From NCBI GenBank assembly GCA_030704615.1, contig CM060731.1, forward strand, positions 54,856,221 to 54,916,220: a stretch of 60,000 bases of DNA, read 5' to 3'. The notes below the pieces were generated by a model, which was not told the origin of the DNA, searched no databases, and worked only from the letters and a program-made list of their open reading frames with translations. This stretch comes from Takakia lepidozioides. Taxonomy: Eukaryota; Streptophyta; Takakiopsida; Takakiales; Takakiaceae. Below are positions 1 to 11,461 of this stretch, piece after piece. Positions within the stretch are counted from its first letter, which is position 1. Every line of letters starts with the position of its first letter. A program made the position numbers and the translations under genes.

Positions 1-1250
1 TGCAAATAAGATGTCAATTGGGCCACAGAAATCTTTGAAACCGTGCATGACTTTGACCATGCGCTTCTCACGTGATCAACTAATCATTTAAGACTGCATT
101 GATTGCCGCGGCTACATCTTGGAGTACCTCAAAAATAAATATTTTTATCAATTGGCAAACAACTTTGAGCAAGTTAACAAACTGGAAACATGCACTCCAA
201 AAGAACTTGAGATGCATGACTATGGCTAACTAAACATATGACTACACAGTCAAGAAAATAGTTAGAAATGAATAAAATATTCGGCGTAGTCATGTGGGTG
301 ACTATACGACTTGAATGTGAGGTCAAACTTGGTTGACCATGGACATGTGATATGGTACATATCTTCGCCGCATTACAAGATTTGGAATTTCCAAAAATGG
401 CAATGTCAAATATAAAAGTATTATTTTAATGACCAATAGTCATATACAAGTCTATGACTGGATGACATGTCATAGTCATGTATCACTACATGACTACATA
501 ACTGTGACTGTGATGCCATATTGTATGGTATATATGACTAATAGTCATATAAACTGCTATGACTAGACCTGACTTAGTGATGCTATAATGTGGAGGTCTT
601 ATATGGAAGTATATATTGTCTAGTAATGCGTGGGATGGTGTGGGGTCAATTGTCAACGGTCAATGCATATTTGAAATTTTGAACCGCCAAAATTTAAAAT
701 TTAGAATTTGAATCTTGAGTTTGAATTTGAATTTTTAATTTTTAATTTTTTTAATCATATTAGAGATCATATGACTGCCATGTCATCGCCATATCACCAC
801 CACCTAGCAGTCGTCTCAATGTCGTATGGACACATGTCTATGAGGCCCTCGGTGCATGTTCGCCACGTGGATGTCTGTAGTCATCACAACGTTGGACCCT
901 AATATATATGACTACACGTCAGCCTCTAGTCAGCTCGCTCAGATGACACATCATTGGGTCTTGGAGTCAATCATGGGATATATGATTGTAAGGTACATAT
1001 GTTTACATTTGCTTAACGACGAAGGCTTTACGACTGCTAGTCATAAAGGACTTACTACTTAAAATAGTCATGAAACCCAATCGTGAAACCCTGTTTTTCT
1101 TGCAGTGATGAGATCTTGATGAGATAGTTTGTAGATTGTGCATGCAATGGTAATGATGATATGTATGATAATTTTGTAATTGATGTCATGTTTGCATACA
1201 AATGGTTTTAATTTTTGGATCAGCTCAAAAAGGTTTTTTTGGATATATGA
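1..1250. repeat. AT-rich region with TGACT-type repeats, no gene
   Basis: No convincing coding region is visible. The stretch is AT-rich and dense in short motifs such as CATATGACTAC, ATGACTACA and AGTCATAT on both strands. The same kind of motif fills the subterminal zones of the complete CACTA element at 52,316-57,050 and the fragment at 38,243-38,469. I infer that this is subterminal DNA of a related CACTA element whose terminus lies outside the window or was destroyed. Confidence 0.4.
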
Positions 1251-1740
1251 CACTACTGCAAAAGGGGGGTTTGCGACGCCCCGCCGTTGGCGGGCACGTG
1301 CCAGCGACGGCGGCGTCGCGCAGCATCTTGCGGCGCGTGAGGTCAGCCCCAGCGTCGGGCGTACCCAACGACGCTTGCCGTCAAACGATGCGAGGCCGGG
1401 GGGTCGCAACATTTTATTTTTTATTTTATTTTCGTTGGGGCACTCGACGCTGCACCGCCAGCTGCTTGGGGGGCAGTAGCTGGGGCGCGCGGCGCTGCAA
1501 GGCCAGCTATTGGGGAGTAATTGTTGAGGCAACGATGCCCCGACCTCTCATTTTTATTTTTATTTTTATTTTTATTTCAGCATTGCGACCACCACACACC
1601 CCCCGGACGGAGGTTGCAATTCCACGGCGTCACAAGAGGGACCCTCTTAGAAGGTACTTGGAAGAAATCTTGATTTGTATATATTCTAGCAACGACCGAA
1701 GGTCGGAAGCTAGTTTAGCGTAGAGCAGGAATAGGGTGCC
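1251..1740 (+). mobile_element. CACTA-like terminus with GC-rich subterminal repeats
   Basis: At 1,251 the sequence switches from AT-rich DNA to CACTACTGCAAAAGGGG followed by a GC-rich zone rich in GCGACG and its reverse complement. CACTAC plus an A/G-rich run is the usual terminus of plant En/Spm (CACTA) elements, and short subterminal repeats on both strands are typical of the superfamily. T-rich blocks of the ATTTTT type lie at about 1,417-1,433 and 1,550-1,577. No matching right terminus was found in the window, so the element is partial or interrupted. The PPR patchwork that follows may be its cargo. Confidence 0.5.
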
Positions 1741-1825
1741 ATAGTGCCTCGTCATCGTCGCCACGTTTCGTCGTCATCAGTTTTCGTCGGACCTGCCCGG
1801 CCTGCCCGAAAACCCAGAACCTTTC

Positions 1826-2196
1826 TTGACCCGAAGCTTTCTTGAATGGCCTGAAGGGGCGTTGCGCATTGTGAACCAAGGAGGCGATTCGGCACACGAA
1901 GGGCTCACCCCAAACAAGAGGGTATTTTTCTGCGTTCTTCATGCGTGTGAGAGCCTCCAAGCTCTTGAAAATGGCACAGAGGTACATGCTAACATCATCA
2001 AAGCTAGAATTGGGTCAGATATCATTCTAGAGACAGCCCATATGCTAAATGTAGAAGCGCGCAAAGTGTTTGACAATGTAGCTCAACAAGATGTGGTCTC
2101 TTGGAACGCCATGATCATGGGATATGCTCAGCATGGGTACGGTAGGGAGGCTCTGGAGATCTATGAGCAAATGATACTGGAAGGGGTGATACCCGA
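1826..2196 (+). pseudogene. PPR (PLS-type) fragment
   Basis: The translation holds pentatricopeptide repeats: a segment with CVLHACESLQALENG, then DVVSWNAMIMGYAQHG, then EALEIYEQMILEGVIPD. These are hallmarks of PLS-class PPR proteins, which bind organellar RNA and often act in RNA editing. There is no start, transit peptide or C-terminal E/DYW domain, and the reading frame runs into sequence from an oppositely oriented PPR fragment at about 2,200. It is a fragment, probably captured by a transposon. Confidence 0.7.
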
Positions 2197-2204
2197 CACC
2201 ACAT

Positions 2205-2930
2205 CTTGTTCAGCCTGCATATTGTTGAAAACTGCCTTTGCATCCTTAATGCACCCGCATTTGGCATACATGTCCACTAGGGCAATGTTCAGAATGACAT
2301 CTGGTACAATTCCAGCTTTGACGATCTCATCATGGACCTCTTTCCCCTTTCTAGGGCTCCCAGGCTTTCACACGCATTGCAAATGCAAACGAACATGATG
2401 TGGTTGGGCTTCATCCCTTCGTGCATCATTTGCTCATAGGTCTCCAAAGCATTCGTACCACACCCCTGCTTGGTAATCCGTGATCAAAGATGGTTGAGGC
2501 ATTTTGTTGAACACTTGGTGAGCATCCATGATGCTCCCGCACTTAACATACATGTTGACAAGGGTGTTGAGTAGAAAAACATTTGGCTAAATCCACTTTG
2601 GATAATGTGAGTGTACACCTGCTTTCTAGCTTCAAGGCCTTTCATCTTGATGCACTTATGTAAGAGACAGACATACGTATCTGAATCTGCTGAAATGCCT
2701 CCTTGGTTTAAAGTCTCATCTTTCAGTCTGCCTGCCTCACAAAGCATCTTCACATGCCCAGAAGTGCCAGAAGAGGCATTGTGGACTCCCTCTCTTGATC
2801 CTCTTCTAGAAGCTGTGGTCATGGTTGAGGTGCTTGATGAGATGGAAAAACAGGGTGAAATAGGTCGAAGAAGAAGGTGCCCTCGCCACATTGTCCTTGA
2901 CCTTGTGTCATGACCCATGGAGGATTTGAC
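2205..2930 (-). pseudogene. PPR fragment, inverted relative to its neighbour
   Basis: Read on the minus strand, this piece begins with an N-terminal-like PPR segment (DSDTYVCLLHKCIKMKGLEA, then VYTHIIQSG) and continues through further repeats with VHDEIVKAGIVPDVILN and LVDMYAKCGCIKDAK-like segments. Frames shift several times and no stop-free gene can be read. It meets the plus-strand PPR fragment head-on at about 2,200, so the two are rearranged pieces and not one gene. Confidence 0.6.
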
Positions 2931-3675
2931 CGACCATGAAACACCCAACTCAACTTATCACACTAGTTTCTATGCTCAATTGCATCTGCTACTCTGATAA
3001 GAGGAAAAAACAGGTTGAAATGTGTTGAAGAATGCCTGGACTAGTAGTTCCTGATCTGTTAGTCTGCCTTCCGCACAAACATGCCCAGAAGTGCTAGAAG
3101 AGGCATTGTGGACTCCCTCTCTCGATCCTCTTTCAGAAGCTGTGGTCATGGTTGAGGTGCCTGATTCAATCAACTGTGCCGCTGCAACTGCTGCCTTTAG
3201 TTGACCATCTACCCATGCAGGTTTATTGTAGCTATTGATCCACATGGAATCATAGGTCATCTGGAGCTTGAAGTCCAGCCCTCTTGGATGAATCTGTCCA
3301 CCCACACACTATCCATGCTCTTTCAGCTATCCATGCCTCTGCACAAATCATACATACATCCTTGCCTTGCTACTATCAGCTGACAATGACAGCCTAGATT
3401 TGTTCTAAGAAACACCCAACTCAACTTATCACATTAGTTCCTATGCTCAATTGCATCTACTACTCTCTGTAATCCAACAGGCATTCACCTTTTTGCCTGC
3501 ATTGTCCCACCATTGATTGGGGTCAAAAAAGTATTCATTCCACAGCTTCTCCTCGTCTCTGTTACTTGTTTTTGCATACTTCCCTGTTGTCACATTGGCA
3601 GTATCATGTCAAACTCACTCCAAACAGGGTGAACTGTGTTGAAGAAGGTGCCTTCATTAGCAGAGTAAACGTGAC
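2740..3675. repeat. Non-coding patchwork shared with the CACTA element at 52-57 kb
   Basis: No gene is visible. The block around 2,759-2,845 is directly repeated at about 3,086-3,165 (both contain AGAGGCATTGTGGACTCCCT). The part around 3,355-3,450 is the reverse complement of about 55,780-55,860 inside the complete CACTA element, and 2,880-2,940 matches 53,650-53,720 in reverse orientation. The segment at about 3,590-3,673 is repeated at 3,918-4,006. The patchwork therefore shares its cargo with the other CACTA element. Confidence 0.5.
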
Positions 3676-3850
3676 CCTTTCGGGTATCACCCCTTCCAGT
3701 ATCATTTGCTCATAGATCTCCAAAGCCTCCCAACCATACCCATGCTGAGCATATCCCGTGATCATGGCTTCCAAGAGACCACATCTTGTTGAATTACATT
3801 GTCAAACACTTTGCGCGCTTCTAAATTTAGCATACGGGCTATTTCCAGAA
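3676..3850 (-). pseudogene. PPR fragment, inverted copy of 2,022-2,193
   Basis: On the minus strand this reads as the same PPR segment that appears on the plus strand at about 2,022-2,193, with CGCGCAAAGTGTTTGACAAT and GGAACGCC-like stretches, slightly diverged. The two copies form an inverted repeat of about 170 bp separated by about 1.5 kb. A transcript across both could fold into a long hairpin. Confidence 0.65.
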
Positions 3851-4020
3851 TAGGTCAGAAAAGTATTCATTCCACAGCTTCTCCTCGTCTCTTTTACCTG
3901 TTTCTGCATACTTCCCTGTTGTCACATTGGCAGTATCATGTCAAACTCACTCCAAACATGGTGAAATGTGTTGAAGAAGGTGCCTTCATTAGCAGAGTAA
4001 ACGTGACCCCGTCGAGCACG

Positions 4021-4734
4021 ATGCTTGCAGGCTATGCACAGCAGGGAGGCTTTGGAGACCTATGAGCAAATGATGGGGGAAGGGGTGAAGCCCAACCACA
4101 TCACGTTCCTTTGCGTTTGCAATGCGTGTACAAGCCTGGGAGCCCTGGAAAAGGGCAAAGAGGTCCATGATGACATTGTCAAATCTGGAATTCTACCATA
4201 TGTCATTTTGAACACTGCCCTGGTGGACATGTATGCCAAATGTGGGTGCATTAAGGATGCAAAGGCAGTTTTGAAAGTTCAACAATATGCAGGCTGAACG
4301 AGATGTGGTGTCGTGGAGCGCGATGCTTGCAGGGTATGCACAGCAGGGACGTGGGGTGGAGGCTTTGGAGACCTATGAGCAAATGATGGGGGAAGGGGTG
4401 AAGCCCAACCACATCACGTTTGTGTGCGTTTGCAATGCATGCGCAAACCTGGCAGCTCTGGAAAAGGGCAAAGAGGCCCATGGCGACATTGTCAGGGCTA
4501 GAATTGTACCTGATGTCAATCTGAACAATGTCCTCATGGACATGTATGCCAAATGTGGGAGCATTGAGGATGCAAAGGCAGTGTTCAACAATATGGCTGA
4601 ATGAAATGTGGTGACGTGGACCGCAATGCTTGCAGGGTATGCACAGCAGGAGCCGGGACGAAGGCTTTGGAGACCTATGAGCAAATGATGATGGAAGGGG
4701 TGAAGCCCGACTACATCACATCTGTGGGTTTGCA
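4021..4734 (+). pseudogene. PPR gene fragment with about 303-bp tandem PLS units
   Basis: Two and a half near-identical repeat units of about 101 codons start near 4,021, 4,322 and 4,625. Each reads LAGYAQQG, then EALETYEQMMGEGVKPNH, then CNACASLAALEKGKE-like, then DIV..GI.PDV.LN and LVDMYAKCG. A 101-residue period matches a P-L-S motif triplet. The frame is broken near 4,290 and by a stop at about 4,602 after FNNMAE. The third unit is cut at 4,735 by a CACTA-like terminus. There is no start and no E/DYW domain. The high similarity between units suggests recent internal duplication. Confidence 0.75.
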
Positions 4735-5640
4735 CACTAGAAGAAAAATGCGGAATAACCACTGGCCCCCTTATCCACTCTTGTCTTTTACCACTCTATA
4801 AATCACTCCAAGTAATGGTAACCATTGGCCAATGGTTAATTCCGATGAAATGCCACGGTGGCATCATATGGAGTGGTTGGAAGTGGTTTCAACCACTGAG
4901 TAATCCACGTGTAATATTTAATTTTGTATTTATTATTCGACATTTGGTCAAATATTTATATTAATAATGATAATATCCGACATGGACGGGTACAGTGATA
5001 AATTATGAGTGGTTAAAGACACCTCAGTGATGGGAAGTGGTTGAAATCTACTCCACGTGTAATATATATATATTTTTTAAAGATTTTTATCATTTCAAAA
5101 TATATTATTCCACGTGGACGAGGATAATTTACGTAGATCTGGAGTGGTTAAAGACCCCCCCAGTGATTGATACCACTTGCACAGTGGTGGAATGTGAGTG
5201 GTTAAGACCCTTTTGTAACTGGAACCACTCTTCAAGTAGGCACTTGTGAGTGGTTACATACACATGAGTGATTGGTACCACTTTTGTGGTGGGTTGTGAG
5301 TGGTTGAAGACACCCGAGTGATGGGAGGTGATTGAAACCACTTGCTACTCCACGTGTAATAATTCAATTTTTATTTAAGATTTATCATTTCGAAATATAT
5401 TTTAATTATGAACTATATTATTCCACGTGGACAGGGACAGTATACGTAGATCTGGAGTGGTTAAAGACCCCCATTGATTGGTACCACTTTGAGAGTGGTG
5501 TAGAGTGAGTGGTTATAGACCATTTAGTAACTGGAACCACTCGCCCAGTGGTTACGCGTGAGTGATTACATACACACCAATGATTGGTATTACTTCTGTG
5601 GTGATACATAAAAAACTTTAGTGGTTTGTGTGTTGATGGA
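4735..5640 (+). mobile_element. CACTA-like terminus with GAGTGGTT subterminal repeats
   Basis: The PPR coding frame stops abruptly at CACTAGAAGAAAAATGCGG (from 4,735), a classic CACTA-type terminus. The next 900 bp contain no gene but many copies of GAGTGGTTAAAGACCC, AGTGATTGGTACCACTT and their reverse complements, in blocks that are themselves repeated (compare 4,990-5,240 with 5,430-5,600). Such motifs normally bind the element's accessory transposition protein. No right terminus was found. This family differs from the one at 52,316-57,050. Confidence 0.5.
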
Positions 5641-5889
5641 AAACCCAAAATCCATCCATCTATCGATACATTCATCCATCCAGTCATGAGTAGAGGGGAC
5701 TTAGCGTTTTTTTTGTCTTCCCTGCCAATATGACATCTGTTTGTTTTCTTTGTGTCGAGTTTGATCGTGAGAGACAAACAGGACAGAGTTGTGTTTGTTT
5801 TTTTATAATGTCGAGTCTGATCATGAGAGACGACGGGCAGAGCTAGTGGGATAGGGGCAGACAGGGACTCAAGACCTAGAATCGGGGCA
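5641..5889. other. No feature recognised
   Basis: Short, low-complexity-leaning DNA with CATCCATC repeats at about 5,653-5,680 and two related blocks around GTCGAGT(T/C)TGATC(G/A)TGAGAGAC at 5,755 and 5,812. I see no coding signal. Confidence 0.4.
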
Positions 5890-7483
5890 TGAAGGTGTGC
5901 ACGATGGTGGGATAACCGCGATCGCAAGGTGTGGCTTTATCTCAATGTACAATGACGAGCGGAATCCAGTCCTTCCTACTGTGGTTGGAGAAGCTGATGA
6001 AGAAGAGATTTGTAGTGTCATTCCAAAATTGCGGGCGATGGGAGGAATGGCTGGATTCAAAAGTGAGTTGCGGGGAATTGATTGGGAATCTTTGAAGCAG
6101 GTGCCTGTGAAGTTCTTGCCGGAGACTTTTGATGGCGATATCCTATTCGAGCTGCCTCCTCCTCCGCGAGTTGGAGGTGTAACAATCATGATGCATGGAA
6201 TGGACAAGAAACACGACGGGCACCCGTGGTGCAGAACAAAAACATCCAATATTCAGAATGATGACAAGTTTGTTTTCAGGAGGACAGTTTGCAATGGACA
6301 CCTTAGGTGTGATAATTTGAATTGTAGACACTTTCTTCAGTCTGGGGTTCATAATCAAAGCAAATGGGAGGGTCTGGCGGAAAATCCATTTCAGCCTGGG
6401 ACTGCCCCTCCACCGGCAAACACTTTCGTCTGCAAATTCTGCAAACTTGTGCCATCCTGCTTGGCGCTCTGCGGAGCAAGAATGTACTATGTTGTCCACC
6501 GTTTGAAAACAATGACAAGAGCTTGTGTGCATTTCGGATTCCATAACCATCCTGTCTCGAAGGGGGATTACAGGGAGAGTGTTGAGACAGTATCGAGGTT
6601 GATTAAACATGAGTTCGGGAGAAACCCATCCGCAACAACATCTGCAATTGCTCTTGGCGCAAGCAAGTCCTTCTTGGAAAGCCATATTTTGAGTGAAGGG
6701 GATCTGTGGGGACTAAACTTGACGGTGCAGCATTGGACCTGGTCATGGATCATTTCTCCACTTTAAGTTCACCTAACATTCGGCATCAGATCAATGCATT
6801 GAGAATGGGCTCTGGGATCAGAGGCTACATAGACAACATTTTGGAATTGAAACGAGTGAGCAAGTACGATTACATCCAGGACAATGTATTCCCATGTCAA
6901 GGTGTCATCAAAGTTTTCTTTTCAAAATGTCGACTGTTGGGGAGGGCAGTGGGGTTAGCCTCGTGAAGCGGATGCAGAAGACTGGGGACTTGCAGAACTG
7001 TTTTCTTATGTTTGATTATGTGAAACGAGTGAAGGATTGGACAACAATGGCTTGTCATGTCTACGATCCAGTGTACCAACGAGTTATGACAATTGCAGTT
7101 TGTGACATGCAATCCGAGGATACGGAATCCCAGAAGCTCATGTGGAATTCCCTGATACGTGTCATGGGCTGCCATGGGCTGCCATCTCCAAATTTCGCAG
7201 GTTTCATGGCGGATAGTGCTCAAGCAAATTTCAATGCTGTTCGTATTGTCTTCGGATCGGGCGACCCAAAAGTGCCTATGCCAGGAAGAGAGCGTACATG
7301 TCTATTCCATTGGACACAATCTCTGGAAAAACATACAAAGTCGGACATCAAACCAGAGATGCAGACTCAGCACCGTAAATTGTGCAAAGAGTACAAAGAT
7401 GCTAGAACAATGAAGGAGGCGGACACTTTGTTCCAGACAATTCGTGCCTGGTGGTTCTCTTCTGGAGCTGCATCACTTGAGAG
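5890..7483 (+). pseudogene. MULE-type transposase copy A (diverged, truncated)
   Basis: The frame from 5,897 encodes an acidic N-terminus, a conserved block ending in GMDKKHDGHPW, a Cys/His region resembling WRKY-GCM1 zinc fingers (LRCDNLNCRHFL, CKFCKLVPSCLALC, then ACVHFGFHNHP), and a MULE-like DDE core with GFMADSAQANF and CLFHWTQSL. Frameshifts occur near 6,705 and 6,900. At about 7,483 the core is cut by the terminus of element B, so the C-terminal part with the expected SWIM finger is missing. It is the most diverged transposase copy here. The first residues (HDGGITAIARCGF) resemble DNA at 53,385 and 53,823 inside the CACTA element. Confidence 0.75.
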
Positions 7484-8329
7484 GAGGTTTACTATTTCAT
7501 GAGCAGAAACCATGAGCCATGAGCCGCATGAGCCGCATGAGCGGTGAGCCGAAGTCTAATTTACGTGGATTTCATGAGCGGACTCCTCCAAATTTGGAAA
7601 TGCGGCAGATTAAACAAGTATTAAAATAATAATAATTTTTATTTGACCTTGCCGTTTTTGGACGTTCCAGATCATGTAATGCGGCGAAGATATGTCGTCA
7701 GTAACAAGTCCGCTCATGGTTTTATAGATCCGCTCATGGAAATAAATGACCGTGCAACGGGAAATCCAGTATACCACTGCAAAAGGACGTCGCATACTGG
7801 CCTGTATAGAGTATTCCGCGGTTTTACATGCCTTAACATTGGAATGAAGCTGACCCTTTTGCCGCGATTGAACCAATGGAGTGTGCACCAATACAGTCTG
7901 CAGTACTTCACAATTTTGTCTTCTTCGGGTATTCGGTGGGAAAGGTTTGCAACTGAACTGGGAAATAAGGTGCCGCATTAGGGTTCGCACGTGCGAAATT
8001 TCGGAGCGGTTTGGTGTTGGCGAAGGCCGCCTCTACCAGTACCTACGACGATACTTGGAAATGCGGCGCCGCATTTCCTTGTCGGAGGTCGAATGAGGAA
8101 AGCAAGTTTTCGGAAAGCAGAAAAACATGAACCCTCCAACATACAAAAATACATGCACGTGGAAACAAGTGAACGATATAGTAATATCTTAGTTCGAGCA
8201 AAACATGTTACTGGTAGGCAAGACATATGTCGGACCTTTCTGTGGCCAGAGTCTGAGGTATTGGCAGCAGTACAGTTCTACTATCCGAAAAGGATGGGCG
8301 TACCATTGTATTGGGACCGCAAGCCAAGC
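7484..8329 (-). mobile_element. 3' region and terminus of MULE element B
   Basis: The terminus reads GGTTTACTATTTCATGAGC at 7,486 and is followed by several ATGAGCC(GC) repeats. The same terminus and 3' region recur, inverted, at 57,051-57,532 next to transposase C. Palindromes of the type AAATGCGGCGCCGCATTT lie at about 8,058 and, partly, at 7,967. The sequence CGC at 7,974-7,976 is the unoccupied counterpart of the CACTA insertion site in copy C. No gene is seen; this is transposase 3' flank inserted into copy A. Confidence 0.6.
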
Positions 8330-11300
8330 TCATTGGTCCCCTGGATCCATATTCAGAAGAGTGTGAACCTCCTGGGGGCTCAACCCTGGTGCATGTATGA
8401 AGTGATGAGTTGTGGAATTACAACGGAGTCTCTTTAGGTACACGTAGTACAAATGCTTGCAAGGGCAGTATAATGCCCCCTTGTTCGCCATGATCTGGAA
8501 GTCGGTGCAATTGCAGGTGGGTAATTCTGAAATGGTGATGGTGTACACCTCATTGCGAACAGCTGAGCCCGCCGTGGCCATCTGATACACACGCCCGAAT
8601 CCTGGTGGGGGCACTTCAGTCGAGCTCTGGATTGTACAGTTCATCCGAAGTGCATTCCCCATCCTTGTCTCGTTCACTTTTGAGGGAGGTCGCCGCCTCT
8701 TCGGTTTCCCCCAACGGTGTGTAGGATGCTTAGAGCTGTCGTGTCCCATTGTTCTTGCTCTCACAGGGGTCGGTGGTGGAGGCTGTCGAAGCGGAAATGG
8801 TTGTCTGGGGACGTCAGTGCGCTGCACCATCCGAAATCCTGCGGCGGTAAGGGCGTCGGCCTCAACCTGACTCAGATCGCAGCCTGGTTCCACCGGCCAC
8901 ACCGGGGGAGCCTCTGGCATTGTTTGTATGCCGTACTTGGGCTTTCCATACACGCAAGTCATAATGTCGTGCCTGCAGAACCAGAACTGGGTGGTTGTCG
9001 CCTCTGCAAACTTTGCATGGACAAATCTTCCTGTAAAAGTAGGAGCAGGGACAGCCCCATCTGGATTCCTCCTTATCATCTCTAAACAATGTTGCCGTGT
9101 ATCCACACGAATTGCGGAACACCTTCCTCGAAACGACGGCTTTGTGCGAGCAATTCTCCACTGTGATGCAGACACAGTCGTCTCCACAATGGCTTGGCCA
9201 TACTGCATAACAGCGGGCGGAATCTGGGGCAAGGGAGCGGTGGGAATTTCTCGCACGAAATCCCTGGTTGAAGGCGACGGCGATCTGGAATTTCTTGGGC
9301 TTCCACTGCTGGAAGACACATTGTGCGGCAACATGACGGGACCTCGAGGTGCTGTCCGAATGTTCCTGTCGGATCTCCAGGAATCCTCTTCGCACCCGGG
9401 TTCCTCTTCAATCCTCCGCCTGACAGGGCGAGTCCGGACGTCCCCCTCTAGGTGTTCACCTCTGCGGTGCAGAGGCGTCCCTTTGATCTTCTCTCGCAAT
9501 GCTGTCGCCCATTTCACTGGATTCTTGGACCTCGAAGCTGTTCGTACCAACAATTCCTCCCTGTCCGGCCCAAAGCCCCATTGTTTGCCGCTCAGGAACT
9601 TGTAGTACGTGGCTTGCTGCATGATTGCTCTGTCGATGTCCTCCGTTGTGGCCGTCACTACGTCCACCAGATGTGCGGCAGAAGACGCTCGCCAGGAGGA
9701 GTGGACCGATTCTGCCATATTCGTGTTCGGCATGTCCGTGTTGGAATCCAAGCACCGCTCCTAGAAGGACACAAACAATGGTGAGGGACCAATCAAAATG
9801 TCCGTAACAGAAAGACAAATGAACGAAAATGACAGCAGCCTACCTCCCGCATGTACTGTCCGAACTGTCGATACCGAAAATGCCACCACCCAACCAGCTG
9901 TGCAATGCTCCCAGATTGGTTGTCTCCACTACACCTGACGTGTTCCACCAACCCTCGATGAAAGCAAACTTAACCTCCGCGTCATCAAATGTGGGTACAT
10001 CCTTCCACGCTGTACAAAGGACACGGTGTTCAGCCTGGAATGAGCTAGCAACAAATTTGGTAGTGTAGTGGGATAGACTCTGCATCCAATGGAATCCACA
10101 GGATCTCTCTTTCCCCTCCATTGGAACATTGGGGTCCTCACCGTACACACGCCGCACCGCTGCCCAGTTGGCCTGAGCGTTGTCTGCCATGAATCCCCTG
10201 AAATTGGGCTCTAGCAATCCCGCCCTTGCCATCTGCTCGTTTATGCCCTCCCACAGATGCATCTCGGACTGTGTGTCCTCCCCTTTCATCTCGCAGATTG
10301 CAATCGTCATGAGCCTCTTGGAGTGATAGTCATAAACATGTGCACCCATAGTCACCCACTGATGGTTTGTAATTCGCTTGATGTGATCAAACATCACCCA
10401 AGCATTCGACAAGTTTCCAGTTGTCATGCGAGTGACCAAGTCGACTCCACTCCCAGGCCCACACGTCGACATTTTGAAAATGTAACAACGATCGGATTCG
10501 CTGCCTTGCCCTGGAAACCTGCTACCTTGGATGTAGTCATATCCAGTCATTCGTTTCACCTCCAGGATTGAGTACATGTCCGACCCCCTGCCGAACTCCT
10601 GCTTGCAAGATACGATGTGATTCCGCACATTCGGACTACAAACGTGCGAGACGGACTCCAAGAGGTCACGCATCTCGTCTTCGGGCAAGGGCTCTCGGTC
10701 GGAACCATCTTCAGACATGATTTTGCCAAGAGCAATCTTGTGGGCTGCCTTCAGCTGAATCTGCTTTGGTCTGGCTCCGGGGCTCAATTTCACCTCCTCT
10801 TTTATGATGTCGTGTGCTTCCTGCACAGCCTCCCGCATGTTGCCTCTCGCCAAGGGGTGGCAGTGGACCCCAACGTGTATGCAAGCTCTAGTCAAGTCCG
10901 GGAGCAAATGGATTACGTAATATTGCTTGGCTCTGCACATGGACATGCACGTCGGTGGTTCTTTGCAATGTGCACACTTGAAAGAACCCGCAGGAGCTTG
11001 GCTAGAGACAATGAATGGATGATGCGTTGTGCCAGTCCAATCCGTCTCGTTTCTCCGCCCTCCTTTGGAGAGAAAGTGGAAGCAGGCGGGATTGAGGCAC
11101 CTCAGCTTCCCCGCACAGAGGACATATCGTACACGAACACCATCAGCAATTTTCGTGCTACTGGTCTTCGTCACACACCAGGGGTGTCCGTCATGCTTTT
11201 CGATCCATGTCTGTTAACATCCCGGAGGCTTTGTTTGACGAAGAAACAGGTGGAAACTCAAAGATGACATTGCCATCGACTTTGGGAGGCAGAAACGTTA

Positions 11301-11461
11301 CCTTTCTGACTGGGAATTTGGCATAGTTGAGAGCAGCCAGCTCGGAGCGAGAACCATCGAGGTGATGTTGTCGTAGGAGCTGCACAATGGACCGGGTTGG
11401 AGTTATGCTAGAGGGCACATGCGTAGCACCTACAGAGACGTCCATGCCGGATTTGAACGAC
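8330..11461 (-). pseudogene. MULE-type transposase copy B (near complete, two exons)
   Basis: The best preserved transposase in the window. Exon 1 (about 11,461-9,844) encodes a Cys/His domain of WRKY-GCM1 style (LRCLNPACFHFL, CAHCKEPPTCMSMC, ACIHVGVHCHP) and a MULE DDE-like core (WVMFDHIKRI, GFMADNAQANW, CGFHWMQSL, an acidic stretch then WWNTSGVVETTN). An 83-nt GT-AG intron spans 9,761-9,843. Exon 2 (9,760-8,330) has NTNMAESVHSSW, an Arg/Ser/Pro-rich linker, and a SWIM finger CNC-x(16)-CPCKH near the C-terminus. One extra A near 11,190 shifts the frame just before HDGHPW. The true N-terminus is lost because the gene joins a retrotransposon at about 11,461. It presumably cut and pasted its own element. 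Confidence 0.8.

Noticed and set aside
1068-1532. Coding regions over the GC-rich CACTA end
   Set aside because: Frames on both strands arise from the GC-rich repeats and show no family or sensible composition.
7484-7560. Helitron end
   Set aside because: The terminus does not show the 5' TC or 3' CTRR with hairpin expected for Helitrons, and the linked protein is MULE-like, not Rep/helicase.
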